The notes: generated by a model not told the origin, from the letters alone. 64,000 nt of DNA from Shinisaurus crocodilurus (GCA_021292165.1 CM037879.1:41261802-41325801), one strand, 5' to 3'; shown: positions 44,529 through 55,450, numbered from the stretch's first letter. A program made the numbers and translations.

Positions 44529-45442
44529 AAGGTTCACCAAGGGCAAAGGTGTGTCTGTCCAAACTAAAAATATCTAGGAATCAACATAACTGAAACTTAT
44601 ATAAAGATAAAAATTCCCCCCACCCCCATTTCATCATAATCTGTTATAAAATGTGCACGGACAGAAATGGATGTGCCATCTGTAAGCCAAGTCCTAGTTA
44701 ACCCTTGGCATTCCTCTCTCAAACACCCCCTTGTTTACTTTGCCTGATTTTAAAAGGTGAAGTTTGAAATGTCTTTCCCTTTAGCTTTACATAGATCCAC
44801 TAGCTGAAAACCCAGCAGCCTCCACAACAGAAAAGAGAGAGGCCCCTATGTAAGCAGATGTCATGGTTATGCATGAATGCCCAATTGCACATTTCCTCTC
44901 AGAGATTTTGAAAAAGTGGGAGGTTGCGGGGTGGGAAGCTTGAAAGAATAGTAGAAACAAAAGTTCACCACACTCACCTCAGAATAAGCCAACATACTTT
45001 GACACAAAGTAACATTGAAACAAAGCAAATATCTACATACAAAGGCACTGTAATTAATGCAAGCCAAAGGTGCACCAAAGAGACTATGCCATTAACTGGA
45101 GGCCTCTGTTTAAGAAGTAGCCTAAAACAACTATTTGTGTTGTGCTCGCTCTATCAAAAGAATTTAAAGCATCTTACAGAGCTGTTTTCTGAATTTGCTG
45201 ATGCAAGGCAGTCCTGGTAGACCCTAGGTTCCTGTGCAGAAGAGCTGATGAATGCATGAAGATTGGGATAGGACCTGCCACTGTGATCACATTCCCAACC
45301 TCCATGCACTCAGGACTGCTTGGTTATGTGAGCAGGACTAGAATCTTGCATTATTATTTAAAAAAAAATAATAAAGCTCAAAAAATAAACCACCTGGGGC
45401 AGCAGCTTTTAGCTGTCACAAAAGTGCAGCAAATTGTTATTT
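44529..45442. other. Unassigned, no gene seen
   Basis: No recognised feature. The frame at 44924-45220 shows no family motif. Confidence 0.35.
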
Positions 45443-45536
45443 AGGCTGCAAACCTATACACACTTACCTGGAAGTAAGTCTCATTATAAACTGCATGAGA
45501 CTTAATTCATAGTAGACATGCATAGGATTGCACTGT
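45443..45536. repeat. GTAAGT-type palindromic MITE
   Basis: GGCTGCAAACCTATACACAC, TTACCTGGAAGTAAGTCTC and the mirrored TGCATAGGATTGCACTG give inverted halves like those at 28.94 kb. Confidence 0.7.
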
Positions 45537-45911
45537 TAAAGTATTTAATTTTATGCGCAATATCATATTTGGGCTTGTCTTGTTGGCAGGATTATGGGAA
45601 ACCCACAGCTTCATATTCAGTTTATTTTATGCCACAACCTGGTTTACAGTATAAAACTATTGCTTGGGCAGGGGGGGGGGACTTCTCCAACACTGCTCTC
45701 CTATTGTGTAATTTTTGCAACCATTGACACACACACACTATCACTGGATCTCTCTTGTGCAAAGGCAGCTGCTAAGCTCTGTGGTAGTTAAATAACCATC
45801 ATAATTTGTTCCATTTGAAAGAAGTCTAGCATGATCTGCCCAAACTATTTAACTTAAAACTATAATCAAATCTGATTTCAGTCCATCTGATGTGCATGTA
45901 TCCCTGTAGCA

Positions 45912-46092
45912 ACTTCCTTTAGGGCCTTCTCAGTGGTGGCTCCACAGCCCCAAAATACCCTCCCAGTTGAGATTTGATGGTCCCCATCATTAAAAAGATT
46001 TTTATTTCAACAGGCTTTTAGTGTGGTTTTAAAACTAATTCTTATTGACTGCTATCTTAGATTGTATTGTTTTTAACTAGGATCATTTACCA

Positions 46093-46123
<31 letters not shown>

Positions 46124-46178
46124 AGATGTAAGCTGCTCTGGGCATTCTGTGAGCAGAAGAGCAAGATATAAATACATT
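45912..46178 (+). mobile_element. L2-clade LINE 3' end
   Basis: AGGGCCTTCTCAGTGGTGGC matches the AFSVVAP coding motif of L2. The remaining C-terminus follows, then GTAAGCTGCTCTGGGCATTC and an ATAAATACATTAAA tail. A (GT)n(AT)n run (46093-46122) interrupts the 3' untranslated region. Confidence 0.7.
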
Positions 46179-46378
46179 AAACCCTAATAATTCTTTACTC
46201 ACATATGCTTTTGTGATCAATGGTTTAAGTAAATCTGACTGTTTCTTGCATGTAAGCTACATAACAAAAAATACACAGTTCATCATTTTTCTCTGCAATT
46301 TTCATGGTAGCTTATCCTTTACACATTTTATTATTTTTACGATGGCCATTAAAGGTCTTCTGGATTGCTTGAGAAATA

Positions 46379-46402
46379 GTGTGTGTGTGTATATATGATT
46401 TT

Positions 46403-46436
<34 letters not shown>
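46379..46436. repeat. (GT)n/(AT)n microsatellite
   Basis: A short GT run, a 17-base AT-rich break, then about fourteen AT units. Bases 46437-46875 hold nothing recognisable except ATCATGATAAATGATGC near 46701. Confidence 0.9.
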
Positions 46437-46439
<3 letters not shown>

Positions 46440-46875
46440 TTTTAATAGTATAATTAAACGTAGATGCAACAGCTGTAGTATATTATTACATACATCACTA
46501 TAGTTAATATATTGGAAATGCCAAGGGGGGGAGGGAGCCTTAAAAATAGTATATATTGAGGCAGCTATATTATATTTTAATGCTTTAAAGCATTTTGCAT
46601 ACATAGATGTACTGGGTATCTGAAATCACCATTTCTACAAATGATGCTAACCTAAAGCCTGATGGTTGTTTTGTTATCATTGTCATTTTTAAATAATTGC
46701 ATCATGATAAATGATGCTACGTCCATACTACTACAGTCAGAGCTTGGCCACAGAACAAAAGGCAGGTGTCAATGCCAGAGAATACCACTTTTGCCCAAAG
46801 TTCCAGTTTAGTCCAGGGTGGGTGGAAACATTCAGGAGCCTGGAAATCCTTTAATGCCCAGGGCATGCTCTAACA

Positions 46876-47012
46876 CAGCCTTCTCCAACCCGGTCCCTTC
46901 CAGATGTTTTGGACTTCAAGCCCCAGCAACCCCAGCCAGGATGGCCAATGGTCAGGAATGCTGAGAGTTGGTCCAAAACATCTGCAGGGCAACATTAGGG
47001 GTGGGCTGCTGT
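46876..47012. repeat. Palindromic CCAACCTGGTGCC-family MITE
   Basis: ACAGCCTTCTCCAACCCGGT, CCAGATGTTTTGGACTTC, AGGATGGCCAATGGTC and the mirrored TTGGTCCAAAACATCTGCAG form the hairpin unit. Confidence 0.75.
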
Positions 47013-47565
47013 AACATGTAGCTTTAATGATTCACCAGACAGGGATTCAACGAACAGGCCTCTGGATTCTCCACTGTAGTCCCAGCAGCTCCCAACAACC
47101 AGCAGTCACATTTTCTTTCTCTCTTCCATGAGGCAATTTCTCCACAGAACTTGCCAGAGATAGTTCCAGGTCTAAGAGGACCCAGAGCAACCTCCTCCCC
47201 CCCCACTGCCCCCTACACGCTGCTGTGCCCTCCTTTTCTCTCAGCCTCCTTCCCCACCTTTCCTCAGATCATATCTGGGTCCTCACCTCCCCTGTTTATA
47301 TCACAGGGCTGGTCTGTGGTAGGCTTACCAGGCAGCCCAGCAGGAGTGGTAACAGGGCACCTGGTTGGGGCGGCAACGTGGTAGTGTGGTGATGGGGCAT
47401 GCGGTTGTGATGGGCCCAGTGGTGCTGAGAGGAATGCTGGGCAGCAGCAACTCCTGCCTGTAGCAGGCAACCATCTGAATTCCCCAACTGCCCCAAAGTA
47501 GTGTCACTTGGTAGCAATGCTACTTTGGGGGGGGGGCAATAGGCATTGTGGGGGAATTCAAATGG
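47013..47565. other. Unassigned, GC-rich
   Basis: The stretch is GC-rich. Its part near 47425-47460 (GAGAGGAATGCTGGGCAGCAG) is mirrored loosely by GCAGCTGCCCAATGCTCCTC at 49201-49220, on the other side of the hAT element, so the hAT may have landed in an older inverted repeat. Frames here are not convincing genes. Confidence 0.35.
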
Positions 47566-47573
47566 CATCTCAC

Positions 47574-49178
47574 CAGGGCTGTGGAGTCGGAGTCGAGGAG
47601 TCGGAGTCAGAGGAAATTTTGGGTACCTGGAGTCGGAGTCGGCAAACAATGCACCGACTCCGACTCCTACTAAATTTAGATTGGAATTTTAAAAAAAGCA
47701 AGTTTAAATGTCCCAATTCACAAAAAGTTATAATTAATGACTTCTCTACTGTAAGAATAAAGACCAATGCATGCAGTGCCTCACGTAGGCTGTAAAAACT
47801 TGTAAACTCCGATTGTTAGCTTAAACTAACATGACTATGGGATTCTACTAGGGAAATCATGTTTTATAATAAATGCCCCTTCCTGGATCCTCCCACTGCC
47901 CTATCTTCAGCAGCAGATCAGCACACAAAAAGGAGAAGGCAGCAGCTTCTGCCCAACTACCTCTCTCTGCTAGAAGAGCTTTCTTTCTCACCCCTTCACT
48001 GTCACCAAGAGGTTGCAATGTGACGATCTAACCCCGGGTAAATTCCTCTTGGAATGGAAGAGCCTGTTATATCGCCTGAACAAAAATGGAGGGTTAATAG
48101 CTGAGGGCATTGCATCTTCAATGATGAAAAGAGGGAGTATTTTGCTGGAAAATGAAATCTTGTTAGCGGCTATTTATGTCGACCCAATGAGCTGACTTTT
48201 GTTGAACAGTGAACAGACTGCTACTGGGAAAAAGGCCCTCTATGATGTAGCAGTTCGCATGAAGGGATTACGACCTGAAATACCTCCACAGGAGGATGAA
48301 GTTCTTTTAAGCAATAGTGGTAACTCAGGATCATCTTATTCAAACGAAGAATTAGACTTTGATTCCTGCTTAGACAAAATGGAAGTTGCTAAAGGAAAGC
48401 GACGTCGCATAAGCGTTACAGAACCAGTAAATGTCCAAATAAAAAAATTCCAACAGGAGTTTTATAAAGCACTAAAAGAAGTTGAAAAGTATGATCGCTC
48501 ATCAAAACTTACTGTTGAAGAAGCCATCCTTGTTTATCCAGAGATCGATTAGTGATGTGGCCAGAATAGTTACTGCAATGCCACCCACCCAAGTCAGTGT
48601 CGAAAGATTATTTTCAGCCCTAAAAATAATAAAGTCTGACTTAAGAGCCTCTATGAAAGAGGATCTGGCAGAGGCAATTCTCTTCCTTAGAACTCTACAT
48701 TGAATTGATTTGCATTTGCTAAGCCTATAACTACATTTCAAGATTAATATAAACCATTTCTAGGTTTTACAGATTTTGTTTTTGGTTCATATAGATAAGC
48801 TTTGTTTTTGTTCTAAAACAACCAAATAATGTGGTTTGTATTTTTGAACTGGTAAAGTTCCTGTTCCTGATGTTTATGCCTGCTGCTACTATCCAGCCAC
48901 TTGATTAATTAAATTAATTAAAAAAATTAATAAAACTTTGTTGTTTTCATTGTGTTTGTCTTTTGCTTAAACTGTTCAGTACAGTAGACTGTTGGCTTCC
49001 CAGCCAGTTGTCCTGTGGTAATGACATGTATGTTGCCTTTCTTTCCTTCAAGGAATGTATAAAATACATTCGCATATTAATACAGAGGAGTCAGAGTCAG
49101 AGTCGGGAGTCGGAGTCGGAAGTACAAAAAACTGAGGAGTCGGAGTCGGAACATTTATCTACTGACTCCACAGCCCTG
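47574..49178 (+). mobile_element. hAT DNA transposon, internally decayed
   Basis: The ends are CAGGGCTGTGGAGTCGGAGT (47574) and the mirrored GACTCCACAGCCCTG (to 49178). Perfect 8-base duplications CATCTCAC occur at 47566-47573 and 49179-49186. Subterminal GGAGTCGGAGTC arrays occur near both ends (47580-47665 and 49086-49160). A decayed transposase lies between, on the plus strand. At 1605 bases it is shorter than autonomous hATs, usually 2.5-4 kb, so coding sequence is missing. Confidence 0.95.
48013..48703 (+). pseudogene. hAT transposase, C-terminal remnant
   Basis: This is a remnant of the enzyme that would cut and paste the surrounding element. DDLTPGKFLLEWKSLLYRLN and LLENEILLAAIYVDPMS precede an in-frame TGA at 48193-48195. 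The same frame continues through TATGKKALYDVAVRMKGL and KIKK-like VQIKKFQQEFYKALKEVEKY to 48552. A frameshift near 48540 then leads to SDVARIVTAMPPTQVSVERL and FSALKIIKSDLRASM (to 48703), the hAT C-terminal dimerisation motif. The BED finger and most of the catalytic core are absent. The frame is open upstream of 48013 without an ATG. Confidence 0.85.
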
Positions 49179-49186
49179 CATCTCAC

Positions 49187-49772
49187 TGCAAACAGCAGCA
49201 GCAGCTGCCCAATGCTCCTCTCAATCCTGGGAAAAAGTAAAGGGGCCCACATAGTCCAGTGCAGGCAGGCGTCAGTGGGGAGGCCCTCCTGGGGCCCTAG
49301 CATTTGCCTGAGCATGCCTCATGCTGACGCTGGGCCTGGACCCTGTTGTGAGATTCAGCAAACCCCCAGTGTTGAGGTTAGGTTGCACAGCAAGCCTTCT
49401 CATTGTCCTTCTTCTTGACTTAATTCTGTAGTGAATTTCACTTTGCCATGGTCAAAAAATGGACGGATACCCCTAAGGGTGGAACTAAGGGTTATAGTAA
49501 GGCCTGTTTACCAAAAACAGCAGCTCTGTGTCATGTTTCCCTCCCTATCCTACTCAACAATGTTTTAGTACAACTCATCTCATGTCCCATGACATGCTCT
49601 GTGCATCCCCCCAGCCTCAGCAACCTGGCTCCACGCTATCGGCTGCCATGACCAAATGTGGGGAAAGACACCGTGTAATGAAGTCAAGACACAAGGTGAG
49701 TTGTACTGGATATTATGGAGAGGGAAAGTGTACAGGAAAAAATTAAGGATAATAAATCTAATCAGACTCTCT
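49187..49772. other. Unassigned, no gene seen
   Basis: No repeat or exon recognised apart from the loose mirror of 47.43 kb noted there. Confidence 0.35.
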
Positions 49773-49778
49773 GCTTAC

Positions 49779-50647
49779 TAGTGACAGACCCTTACTTACT
49801 GTCTATATCCGGCTTGGGTTCAGAGATGTGGTTTTCTTGATGTCAAGAAGCACTAAGACACACAGACAACTATTTAATTAAAAAAAAATACCACACACAC
49901 CATTAGTATAGGAATAGAAAAATAATAGAATTCACTCACTATATTCTCCGGTGATGGATCTGTCTTCCCTCAAAGACCCTCTGAATGGAGTTGAACAAGA
50001 CCTTAGGAATCTTGAATGAATGCAGAACATGGCAGCTGAGGCAAGGTTCTGTTTTATGCTGTAGGTTTCCAGCTCCAAACGCCCATTGCCATAAACAGAA
50101 AGTCGAATGTTTTAAACTTACTGATTGGTTACAACAGGGTGGTTAGTTAAGTCTCCTCAAGGATCCCTCCTCAGCTTAGGGCAACACCCTCTTGCTTACA
50201 TCTTTTCTGCTGCATCTTGTTCACTCTACAACTCTAAAGAAATTTCCCAATTTGTTCTCTGTAGTTTAGACCTGTCTGGGGGCATGAACTTTATTGGCCA
50301 AGACTTATTCTCATCATGTTCTCTTCTCCCCAGGTCAAGCTGACCTGATAAACTGCCTGCCATTAATAGGCCAGGAGCAAACTTTGGTTCAGAAAGTAGG
50401 TGGGTTTTTTTAGCTAGGCTTCTTTGGTATGCCTGATATGACCATTGCCTTAAATGCTGTATGCCTTTTCACATTGCATTTTAAATTTCTTACATTTGAC
50501 ATGGGGCTACTGTTTCTCAGCAGCAGCTCCAAGTTTCTAGTCATGTTTGGTTCCTGCCTAACGGGCATTTATTCAGCACCTCTGTTCCCTGCAATCCAAA
50601 CTCACTGGTTGTAAGCATGCACTGTTCTAACAGCCGATAATGTCACA
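49779..50647 (-). mobile_element. Solo LTR of an endogenous retrovirus
   Basis: GCTTAC occurs at 49773-49778 and 50648-50653 as a 6-base target duplication. The element between ends TAATGTCACA, so read on the minus strand it starts TGTGACATTA and finishes near CTGTCAC(TA), with one extra base at that end. On the minus strand a CCAAT box (AACCAATCAG, about 50121-50130) lies some 70 bases upstream of a TATA-like GCATAAAAC (about 50051-50059), the usual promoter layout of a gammaretrovirus-like LTR. No gag, pol or env sequence adjoins it, so homologous recombination probably removed the rest. Confidence 0.7.
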
Positions 50648-50847
50648 GCTTACAAGCTGGACAGGCTCTGCTCTCAGTTCAAGTGGCATGGATTGGTTTG
50701 CATAGATTTGTTTGTTCAGAACCACACAGTTCCTTTTTGTTTCATGGGGAGGAACTTCCACATTTCTGATTTGGTCTGACAAATTGGATGTGGGAAAAGG
50801 CCCTTTAGACTAAAGAAGCCGCCTAAGAGCAACTTGCTCTGAAAAGA

Positions 50848-50849
<2 letters not shown>

Positions 50850-50878
<29 letters not shown>

Positions 50879-50879
50879 C
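50850..50879. repeat. (GT)n microsatellite
   Basis: About fourteen GT units. Confidence 0.9.
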
Positions 50880-50895
50880 TACAGTGGTGAACTTA

Positions 50896-50977
50896 GACCA
50901 GCCTTTCCCAATCCTAGGGATTCTGAGAGTTGTAGTCCGATGCACCTGAAGGGTGCCAGGTTGGGGAAGGCTGCCCT
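50896..50977. repeat. Palindromic CCAACCTGGTGCC-family MITE, short
   Basis: CCAGCCTTTCCCAATCCTAG, GAGAGTTGTAGTCCGATGC and GGGTGCCAGGTTGGGGAAGG are the two outer parts with a shortened centre. Confidence 0.7.
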
Positions 50978-51194
50978 ATTTCACGTTTAAGCAGGAAATC
51001 TCTGGATTCCCATTGAACAAGCTATTTGGCTGCATGATAGGAAGAAATTTAACAGGTGCCGCTTTCCCCAGCAGGGGCATACAGTGATTGTGGAGCCTTG
51101 CCCTGTTCAAATTCTGTCCATCCTGTATGCTGCTAAAGCATCAGGAGGAACTTGGCTGTGCCAGGAAAAAAGGTGGCACCTCAATGGAAATGCC

Positions 51195-51403
51195 AATGTA
51201 TTATACATTTAATCCCCCCCTTCCTCCAAGGAGCTCGAGGCAATGTATAAAGTTTTTTCCAACTTTCCATGTTATGCTCACAACAACCCTGTTAGGTAGG
51301 TTGAGCTAAGAAATAGTGATGGCCCAAGGTTACCTCACTGAGTTTTCCAGCAGAGTGGGCATTTGAGCCTGGTCCTTCCTAATCCTTGTCTGACACTCTA
51401 ATC
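51195..51403 (-). mobile_element. MIR-like SINE, diverged
   Basis: TTATACATTTAATCCCCCCC, TGCTCACAACAACCCTGTTAG, GCCCAAGGTTACCTCACTGAG and TGTCTGACACTCTAATCC follow the reverse complement of the SINE. Confidence 0.75.
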
Positions 51404-51522
51404 CAGCCTTCCCCAACCTAGTGCCCTCCAGAAGTGTTGGACTGCAAATCCCATCATTCCCTGCCAGCATGCTGGAGTTGCTGTGAAACACATCTGGAGA
51501 GCACCAGGTTGGGGAAGGATGC
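51404..51522. repeat. Palindromic CCAACCTGGTGCC-family MITE
   Basis: CAGCCTTCCCCAACCTAGTG and the mirrored GAGCACCAGGTTGGGGAAGG bracket TGGACTGCAAATCCCATC. It lies directly against the SINE head. Confidence 0.8.
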
Positions 51523-51639
51523 TCTATTACATCACATTGGTTCGCTCGCTGTGGCTGTTAAAACAAACAGCTAAGAAATCCCCAGGTGATTTGTACTCTT
51601 TTGTACATAGAATTTTAAAAAGGAAAAACAAATATGTAC

Positions 51640-52020
51640 AGTGAAATAACTCTAGTTATTTCAGAGCTAAGGTAGTGCGCTGTGATTAATGGTTTAATTT
51701 AATAGGGCACAATGTAGCACTTTCTTCCAAAACACAGTTGAGTTATTGTAGGGCTTTACATCAGAGAGCGGAAAAACAAAACTATGACTCAAGCCATGTC
51801 CTGAAGAGATTAAAGAGTTTGCCAGAGTATTGCTCACATTGCAAAAGAATGGTGAATGAGTTCCTATAATCTATGACTTACTGGCTGTTTCTAAGTGTTT
51901 CTGGCTGTGTCAATAAATTGTTCACAGCTCTAATTGTGTTAATGAATTGAACATAATTAAACATACAGCATGTCATGAGCTTCCTCTGGCAAACACAGTT
52001 GGTTTCTTAAGACTTCCAAC
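51640..52020. other. Candidate conserved noncoding element
   Basis: Non-repetitive sequence with GCGCTGTGATTAATGG near 51677, TCAATAAATTGTTCACAGC near 51908 and GTGTTAATGAATTGAAC near 51936. It is rich in ATTA-type sites and has no coding frame. Conservation is inferred only. Confidence 0.3.
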
Positions 52021-52407
52021 CGGCAGGGGGGTGGGGGACCCAGCCCTATCACCGCTGGCATGTAAAATGCCATAAACATTCACTGGGAAAGCCTATAGAA
52101 ATGGGGGGGGAGGTATTGGTGAGCATACTAAATCACTTTAGAGGTTGCTGCATGAAATAAAGTGGGATGCATTGAAATAAATGTGCAGATTAGGTTCAGA
52201 CGAAAGCAACCAAGAGAGGAAAAAAATGTGGCATCTTACGCTCCATGAAAAAGGTGCTTTTTGAGAAGGCATTTGAATGAAGAGACACAGAAGGGAGCCA
52301 TGAGGGAGAGAGTGCGCAACAGAGGGGGCCAGAGTGCTGCAGGGGTTGGAACAGGGAGACGGAACCGATTTCAGCCTAAGAGCTGAACTCCATTCTGGAG
52401 AAGCTCT
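52021..52407. other. Unassigned, no gene seen
   Basis: G-rich runs at 52026-52040 and 52103-52111; nothing else recognised. Confidence 0.3.
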
Positions 52408-52525
52408 ATGGCAGTGTTCTCCAACCTTGGGTCCCCAGATGTTTTTGGCCTACAACTCCCAGCATGCCCCAGCCAGCTATGCTGGAGCTGGATTTGGCCC
52501 CCCGAGCCTGAGGTTCTGCACCCCT
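52408..52525. repeat. Palindromic CCAACCTGGTGCC-family MITE, diverged
   Basis: CAGTGTTCTCCAACCTTGGG, TTTTTGGCCTACAACTCCC and AGCTATGCTGGAGCTGG keep the order of the family; the second half is poor. Confidence 0.6.
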
Positions 52526-52565
52526 GAGTTAGATTGTTGGACCAGAACTATTCGGGGAGGGAGCA

Positions 52566-52630
52566 TGACTGCAATCCTGTGCATACTAGTTACCTCGAAG
52601 TAAGCTCCTTTGAAGAAAGTGCTCCTCACT
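52566..52630. repeat. GTAAGT-type MITE, part copy
   Basis: ACTGCAATCCTGTGCATAC then GTTACCTCGAAGTAAGCTCC is the first half of the palindromic unit. Nothing is recognised from 52631 to 53179. Confidence 0.55.
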
Positions 52631-53406
52631 TCTGACTCCATAAACATAGTAAAGCATGTTGAACTTTAAAACAAGATCTTCAGGCAGCTGAGATGCAACT
52701 TTTAGCTTTCAATTAGAAATGCAAAATATCTCGCAAAGAAGTGTTACCATTTAAACTGCTAGCATGATGAAGTAGGACCCCCACCCCACTTCCTCTAGGC
52801 TAATCGGTCAGCAACAGCAGTAAATTCAATGATCAAAAAACCTGCTGGTTTAAGACCAGAGTTAAGGCACCTATGAAGCAGCCATCTTAGATCAAGCACT
52901 ACAGACAGAGCTTCAATTTCACCTTGTATCACATTTCAGTGAAGGCATTTCACACGCTCAGGTCTACGTTATAAGGTATTTTTCTGCAGCGTGAGTTAAG
53001 AACCTTTTTTTTCTAAAAGCATTCCTCAGACTCAAATTTTGGAAGCAAAACTTTTAAAGGCTTGAAATATTAGAAGTCAGAGCAAAATGCTTAAGGTTTG
53101 CTAATGCTTGCATTCATGTGAAACTTCTGGTTCTACCGAATCCAACCAAACTGAATGCATCCCAAAAATCACAGCAACGGAAACATTTTCCTTAGAGGCA
53201 CAGGTGGACTCGGTGGCACGGATCACCTTTTATCAATTTAGGCTGATATACCGACTATGTCTTTATCTGGGCAGGGACAAGCCTAGCTACAGTCATCCAT
53301 GCTCTGGTCACCTCTTGTCGAGATTACTGCAATGTGTTCTATGTGGGGCTGCCTTTGAAAACGGTCCTGGAAACTTCAGCTGGTCCAAAATAGGGCAGCG
53401 AGATGG

Positions 53407-53700
53407 TTTTGCGAAGCATGTAGTCTCAACATGCAATGAGAGAGCAGGGGCGATAGCTCTGCGCCCCACAACACATCCTCATCACCCTCCACCTGTAGAA
53501 AGCTACTGTCTACAGTGGGGAGCTTCCTTTATCTGTCTAGTCTCTCTGCACAAGTTAGAACCCTGGAGAATCAAGGTACTAAATCTCGGGAAGAACCTCC
53601 GTGGACAGAGGAGTTTCAAACAGTTGCCCTCTACACGTGCAGGGTGATGCAAATGGTGACAGAAGGGGGCAGGAACTAGCGTGCTCATCCCCGCTCCCCA
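53407..53700 (+). repeat. Foldback repeat, copy 1
   Basis: A unit of about 294 bases shares its whole length with the inverted copy at 55.88-56.18 kb. It opens TTTTGCGAAGCATGTAGTC and ends CATCCCCGCTCCCCA. Internally CCTCATCACCCTCCACCTGT near 53471 is mirrored by the reverse complement of CTACACGTGCAGGGTGATGC near 53631, so it also folds on itself. It sits inside the L2. Bases 53701-53921 are also foreign to the L2 but unassigned. Confidence 0.7.
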
Positions 53701-53953
53701 TCCTGACATGTAGGCTCCTTGCAAATGCTTGAAGAGGGCTCTTGTCTATCTTCCTTTCTTCCACTTGTCCTTCCCATAGTTGGACACTCATGCACACACT
53801 CACTAGAAAATCACACAATATAAGTTGTATCCTTCCTAGGAACAGCAACGCCTATGGTAGTTTTACGCTGTTAACCCAAGAAATGCTGGTTCTTATTTAA
53901 ATCATGGACTGGCAGCAAAAGTGCTAATGGGGACTGGCTAATGTGATCATATT

Positions 53954-54352
53954 ATGCCCGTACTTTTCCATCTGCACTGGCTGCCAGTCCATGTCCGAAC
54001 CCGATTCAAAGTACTGATATTAACATTCAAAGTGCTAAACAGCTTGAGGCCAGGTTACCTAAAGGATCATCTCCTCCCATATATACCTGCCCAGACCCTA
54101 AGATCGTCCTTAGCAGTCCTTCTCCGGGAGCCCCTGGCAAAGGAAGTGAGGTGGGTGGCTACTAAAAAGAGGGCCTTTTCTGTTGTGGCACCCCAGTTGT
54201 GGAATGAGCTTCCCAGAGAGCCTCGCCTGGCGCCTACATTGTGCTCTTTCTGGTGCCAGGTGAAAACCTTTTTATTTTGCCAGGCATTTTGTCCTTCAAT
54301 TTCTGTTGTTTTTAATCTGTTACTGTATTTTAAATCTTTGCATTGCTGCTAG
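53954..54352 (+). pseudogene. L2 ORF2 C-terminal remnant
   Basis: A 132-codon open frame covers the extreme C-terminus of L2 ORF2. Motifs are LHWLPVHVRTRFKVLILTFK, GYLKDHLLPYIP, LRSSLAVLL, TKKRAFSVVAPQLWNELP and LAPTLCSFWCQVKTFLFCQA. The polymerase core lies upstream and is lost or truncated. The nominal start is an artefact of the nearby insertion. The open state over this distance probably reflects chance or modest age and not function. Confidence 0.8.
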
Positions 54353-54486
54353 GTTTTACTTTGGTTTTTACTTCTATTTTATACTGTAGTTTTAAACTTT
54401 TATAGTTTATCTTATGTTGTATTTTATGGTTTTAGTTGTTGTGAACTACCCAGAGTGCTTCAGCTATTGGGCAGTATAGAAATGTA

Positions 54487-54530
54487 ATAAATAAATAAAT
54501 AAAGTAAAAGTAAGTAATAAATAAATAAAG
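54487..54530. repeat. (AATA)n tract
   Basis: Two AATAAATAAATAAAG runs form and follow the L2 tail. Nothing is recognised from 54531 to 54971. Confidence 0.85.
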
Positions 54531-54971
54531 TAACAGTCTTACAACTTTGTTAGTCTCATTAGATGGGCTGGTCATATCCTGAAGCTTTAATGTAGACACC
54601 CACTCCACATATGTGTTGTTGATCTGAGTGTGATAGATGGCAGTAGCCATGTGGCAAATTGCATTTATCATGCAATTTTGGATGCCTTCTCTGCCCTCTG
54701 CTCACTAATTTATCACCACTGGGAGTACTTCTAAGATTTAAAACATCTGAGCACCATCAAAGAACGACCATTACCTTTAAATTCAACTGCCAGTGCACAT
54801 AAAGGAGACTTACAGTAAAGCTAACTGTAGTAAATCCTGGGTATGCCACCACCTTTTTTTAAACACACTGTTTGTGATTTTTAATTGTACGTATTGCCAA
54901 AATATTAGAGCAATATATAGATGTAGTGCTGAAGAGAATGATCAGCGGAGGTCTCTCCATTCAGTATATGC

Positions 54972-55250
54972 TGAGTAGGGATGCTGGGGGATTTTGTTTG
55001 GTCCTCATTATTAAGAAAACCAACCTAATTCACACTTTCTGCGCTAATATGCAGATCCAATCACAGATATCCCTTGGATTGGCCACTTCTCCGAATGTTG
55101 CAATGCAGTTCTCAGCTTAACAATTGCATACAAAAATGCATATGTTAGAGAACATTATGTAAAAAAATACATATGTTAGGTAATGATATATGCAAAAATG
55201 TGTATGGTAGGGAAAGTTGCATATGAAAATAAATGCAATTTTTTAAAAAT
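54972..55250. repeat. hAT-like MITE remnant with 34-bp tandem units
   Basis: TAGGGATGCTGGGGGATTTT recalls the CAGGGATG hAT ends in this window. At 55128-55227 three units of about 34 bases (ACAAAAATGCATATGTTAG and variants) repeat head to tail. The right end is not defined. Confidence 0.4.
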
Positions 55251-55253
55251 TAC

Positions 55254-55255
<2 letters not shown>

Positions 55256-55292
<37 letters not shown>

Positions 55293-55293
55293 G
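55256..55293. repeat. (GAT)n microsatellite
   Basis: About twelve GAT units joined to an L2 tail, probably grown from it. Confidence 0.9.
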
Positions 55294-55450
55294 TGATTAA
55301 TTTTATTTTTATACCGTCCAATAACCAAAGCTCCCTGGGCTGTTTACAACGATCAATAAAAAATACAATATAAAATATACACAATAAAAGCATTATTAAA
55401 AATTTAAAACCAAATTTAAAAATTAAAATAACTAAAACAAGTTAATGATG
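55294..55450 (-). mobile_element. L2 3'-end fragment
   Basis: TTTTATTTTTATACCGTCC then AAAGCTCCCTGGGCTGTTTAC is the reverse complement of the L2 3' end, with the AT-rich untranslated region after it. Confidence 0.75.

Larger units (their letters stand above)
53180..54505 (+). mobile_element. L2-clade LINE 3' part, interrupted
   Basis: SLEAQVDSVARITFYQFRLI (53190-53250) and a frameshifted GLPLKTVLE-like segment to 53406 are resumed at about 53922 by HLHWLPVHVRTRFKVLILTF. It continues to AFSVVAPQLWNELP, ending in GAACTACCCAGAGTGCTTC and an AATAAATAAATA tail near 54503. An insert of about 515 bases lies between. Several frameshifts make it non-coding. Confidence 0.85.

Noticed and set aside
53108..53647. 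179-codon plus-strand frame as a gene
   Set aside because: It joins L2 sequence to an inserted foldback repeat; no single protein explains both halves.
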